Assembly (NCBI GenBank): GCA_963747535.1
Contig: CAVVFX010000017.1
Coordinates: forward strand, 930,001-994,000
Source: CAVVFX01 sp963747535
GTDB taxonomy: Bacteria; Acidobacteriota; Terriglobia; Bryobacterales; Bryobacteraceae
DNA: 64,000 bases
Reading direction: 5' to 3'
Shown here: piece by piece, positions 63,547 through 64,000 of the stretch
Numbering within the stretch: the stretch's first letter is position 1
Layout: every line of letters starts with the position of its first letter
Notes under the pieces: model-generated
Database searches by the model: none
What the model saw: only the letters and a program-made list of their open reading frames with translations
Told to the model about the DNA's origin: nothing
Program-made: the position numbers and the translations under genes

Positions 63547-64000
63547 GCGCGCGTAAGGAAGATCGGAATGCCGAGCTTATCGGCGTAGGAGGGCCGGTAC
63601 CGGTCGGTGTTATACATGCTCGCGAGATCTACCTTCCGCGGACCCAGTTTCGGATCGGGAATCGGCACCGCCGCATAGCAACCGCTCGCGATCCCCATCA
63701 TCTTGCCGCTCTCGCCTCGCTGGATGCAATCGATCGCCATGCTGGCAAAGGTAGTGGCGATCATCTTATCGATGAAGTCGGGGCTGCCGCTGCGCAGATC
63801 GTAGGTCAGGTCGCTGACGATGGTCTCGTCTCCTGTACGCTTCTTGATCTCGTCGCTCAGATCTTCCGCCACGTTGGCCTTCTTCTTATGGCCGAAGGCG
63901 TCGGCTTCGCCGGTTTCGCGAAGCTGATAGCCTTCCCACTGCGCGCCCTCCGATAGCAGCACCAGCGCGTAGTTGCTGGGGTTGTACTTCTTGTCTTCGA
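63543..64000 (-). CDS. 6-phosphofructokinase, N-terminus beyond the window
   Basis: The last 152 codons or so of a phosphofructokinase, continuing past base 64000 where the true start lies. Visible: KYNPSNYALVLLSEGAQWEG, the C-terminal hallmark SDLTYDLRSGSPDFIDKMIA (equivalent to the LGYDQRG/TYDLRSG region that binds the sugar phosphate) and GKMMGIASGCYAAVPIP. It phosphorylates fructose 6-phosphate in glycolysis; whether it uses ATP or pyrophosphate cannot be decided because the nucleotide-binding half is outside the window. Its TGA overlaps the methyltransferase start. Confidence 0.85.
   Translation of the reverse strand, partial: EDKKYNPSNYALVLLSEGAQWEGYQLRETGEADAFGHKKKANVAEDLSDEIKKRTGDETIVSDLTYDLRSGSPDFIDKMIATTFASMAIDCIQRGESGKMMGIASGCYAAVPIPDPKLGPRKVDLASMYNTDRYRPSYADKLGIPIFLTRA

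Noticed and set aside
1..64000. CRISPR arrays, tRNA and rRNA genes
   Set aside because: No regularly spaced short direct repeats, cloverleaf-like sequences or rRNA signatures were noticed; the repeats found are dispersed palindromes. A tRNAscan/CRISPR search would settle this.

Overview
The window looks like chromosome of a GC-rich Acidobacteriota, most likely of the Solibacter/Bryobacter type. The evidence is the combination of very large Oar-like TonB-dependent receptors with a carboxypeptidase-regulatory N-terminus, surface c-type cytochromes of the DUF1592 and DUF1549/DUF1553 kinds paired with DUF1552 and DUF1501 Tat proteins, an acidobacterial PadR regulator next to a broken ADOP permease, DUF6152/DUF6644 proteins, and a high density of secreted hydrolases. 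No rRNA, tRNA or CRISPR array was seen.

Layout. 1-8238: an Oar-like receptor (cut by the window start), then a divergent operon of a two-heme-site DUF1592-type cytochrome, a DUF1552 Tat protein and a secreted ankyrin protein. 8542-12620 (minus): an NHL beta-propeller and a PQQ dehydrogenase with a fused cytochrome c. 12990-14921: a membrane protein with an unassigned domain, a zinc ribbon and Sel1 repeats. 15210-19957: a tight seven-gene operon for a membrane/periplasmic redox module (DUF6152, a secreted protein, two DUF6644 proteins, a His-bearing small membrane protein, a multicopper oxidase and a CtaA/COX15-like protein). 20335-22497: a DPP-IV-type peptidase. 22665-27655: a DUF1549/DUF1553 cytochrome, a DUF1501 protein and a second DUF6644 pair. 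27815-32304 (minus): EamA exporter, FecR-like protein, methyltransferase-like protein, bactofilin, VIT1/CCC1 transporter. 32446-36042: a complete Oar-like receptor. 36131-48682 (minus): an MdtABC-like multidrug efflux operon (adaptor, three RND pumps, outer-membrane lipoprotein) that carries the scar of an internal duplication. 48970-56503: a mutarotase-like secreted protein, then ABC ATPase, M61 peptidase, ABC permease and a tannase/feruloyl esterase. 56532-60306: an accretion zone with an ISAzo13-like element, an IS701-like element with an unusual extra gene, palindromic repeats and a truncated ADOP permease under a PadR regulator. 61098-64000: a fucose-isomerase-like protein, then (minus) a methyltransferase coupled to a phosphofructokinase that runs off the window end.

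The common theme is a heterotrophic, polymer-using lifestyle: substrate capture by Oar-like receptors, extracytoplasmic oxidation by cytochromes, quinoprotein and copper oxidase, secreted peptidases and esterases, and efflux. Several families of dispersed palindromic repeats run through the window, and all five convergent gene junctions outside the IS zone contain inverted-repeat DNA. Gene-family calls were made from sequence patterns by eye; no database search was run.
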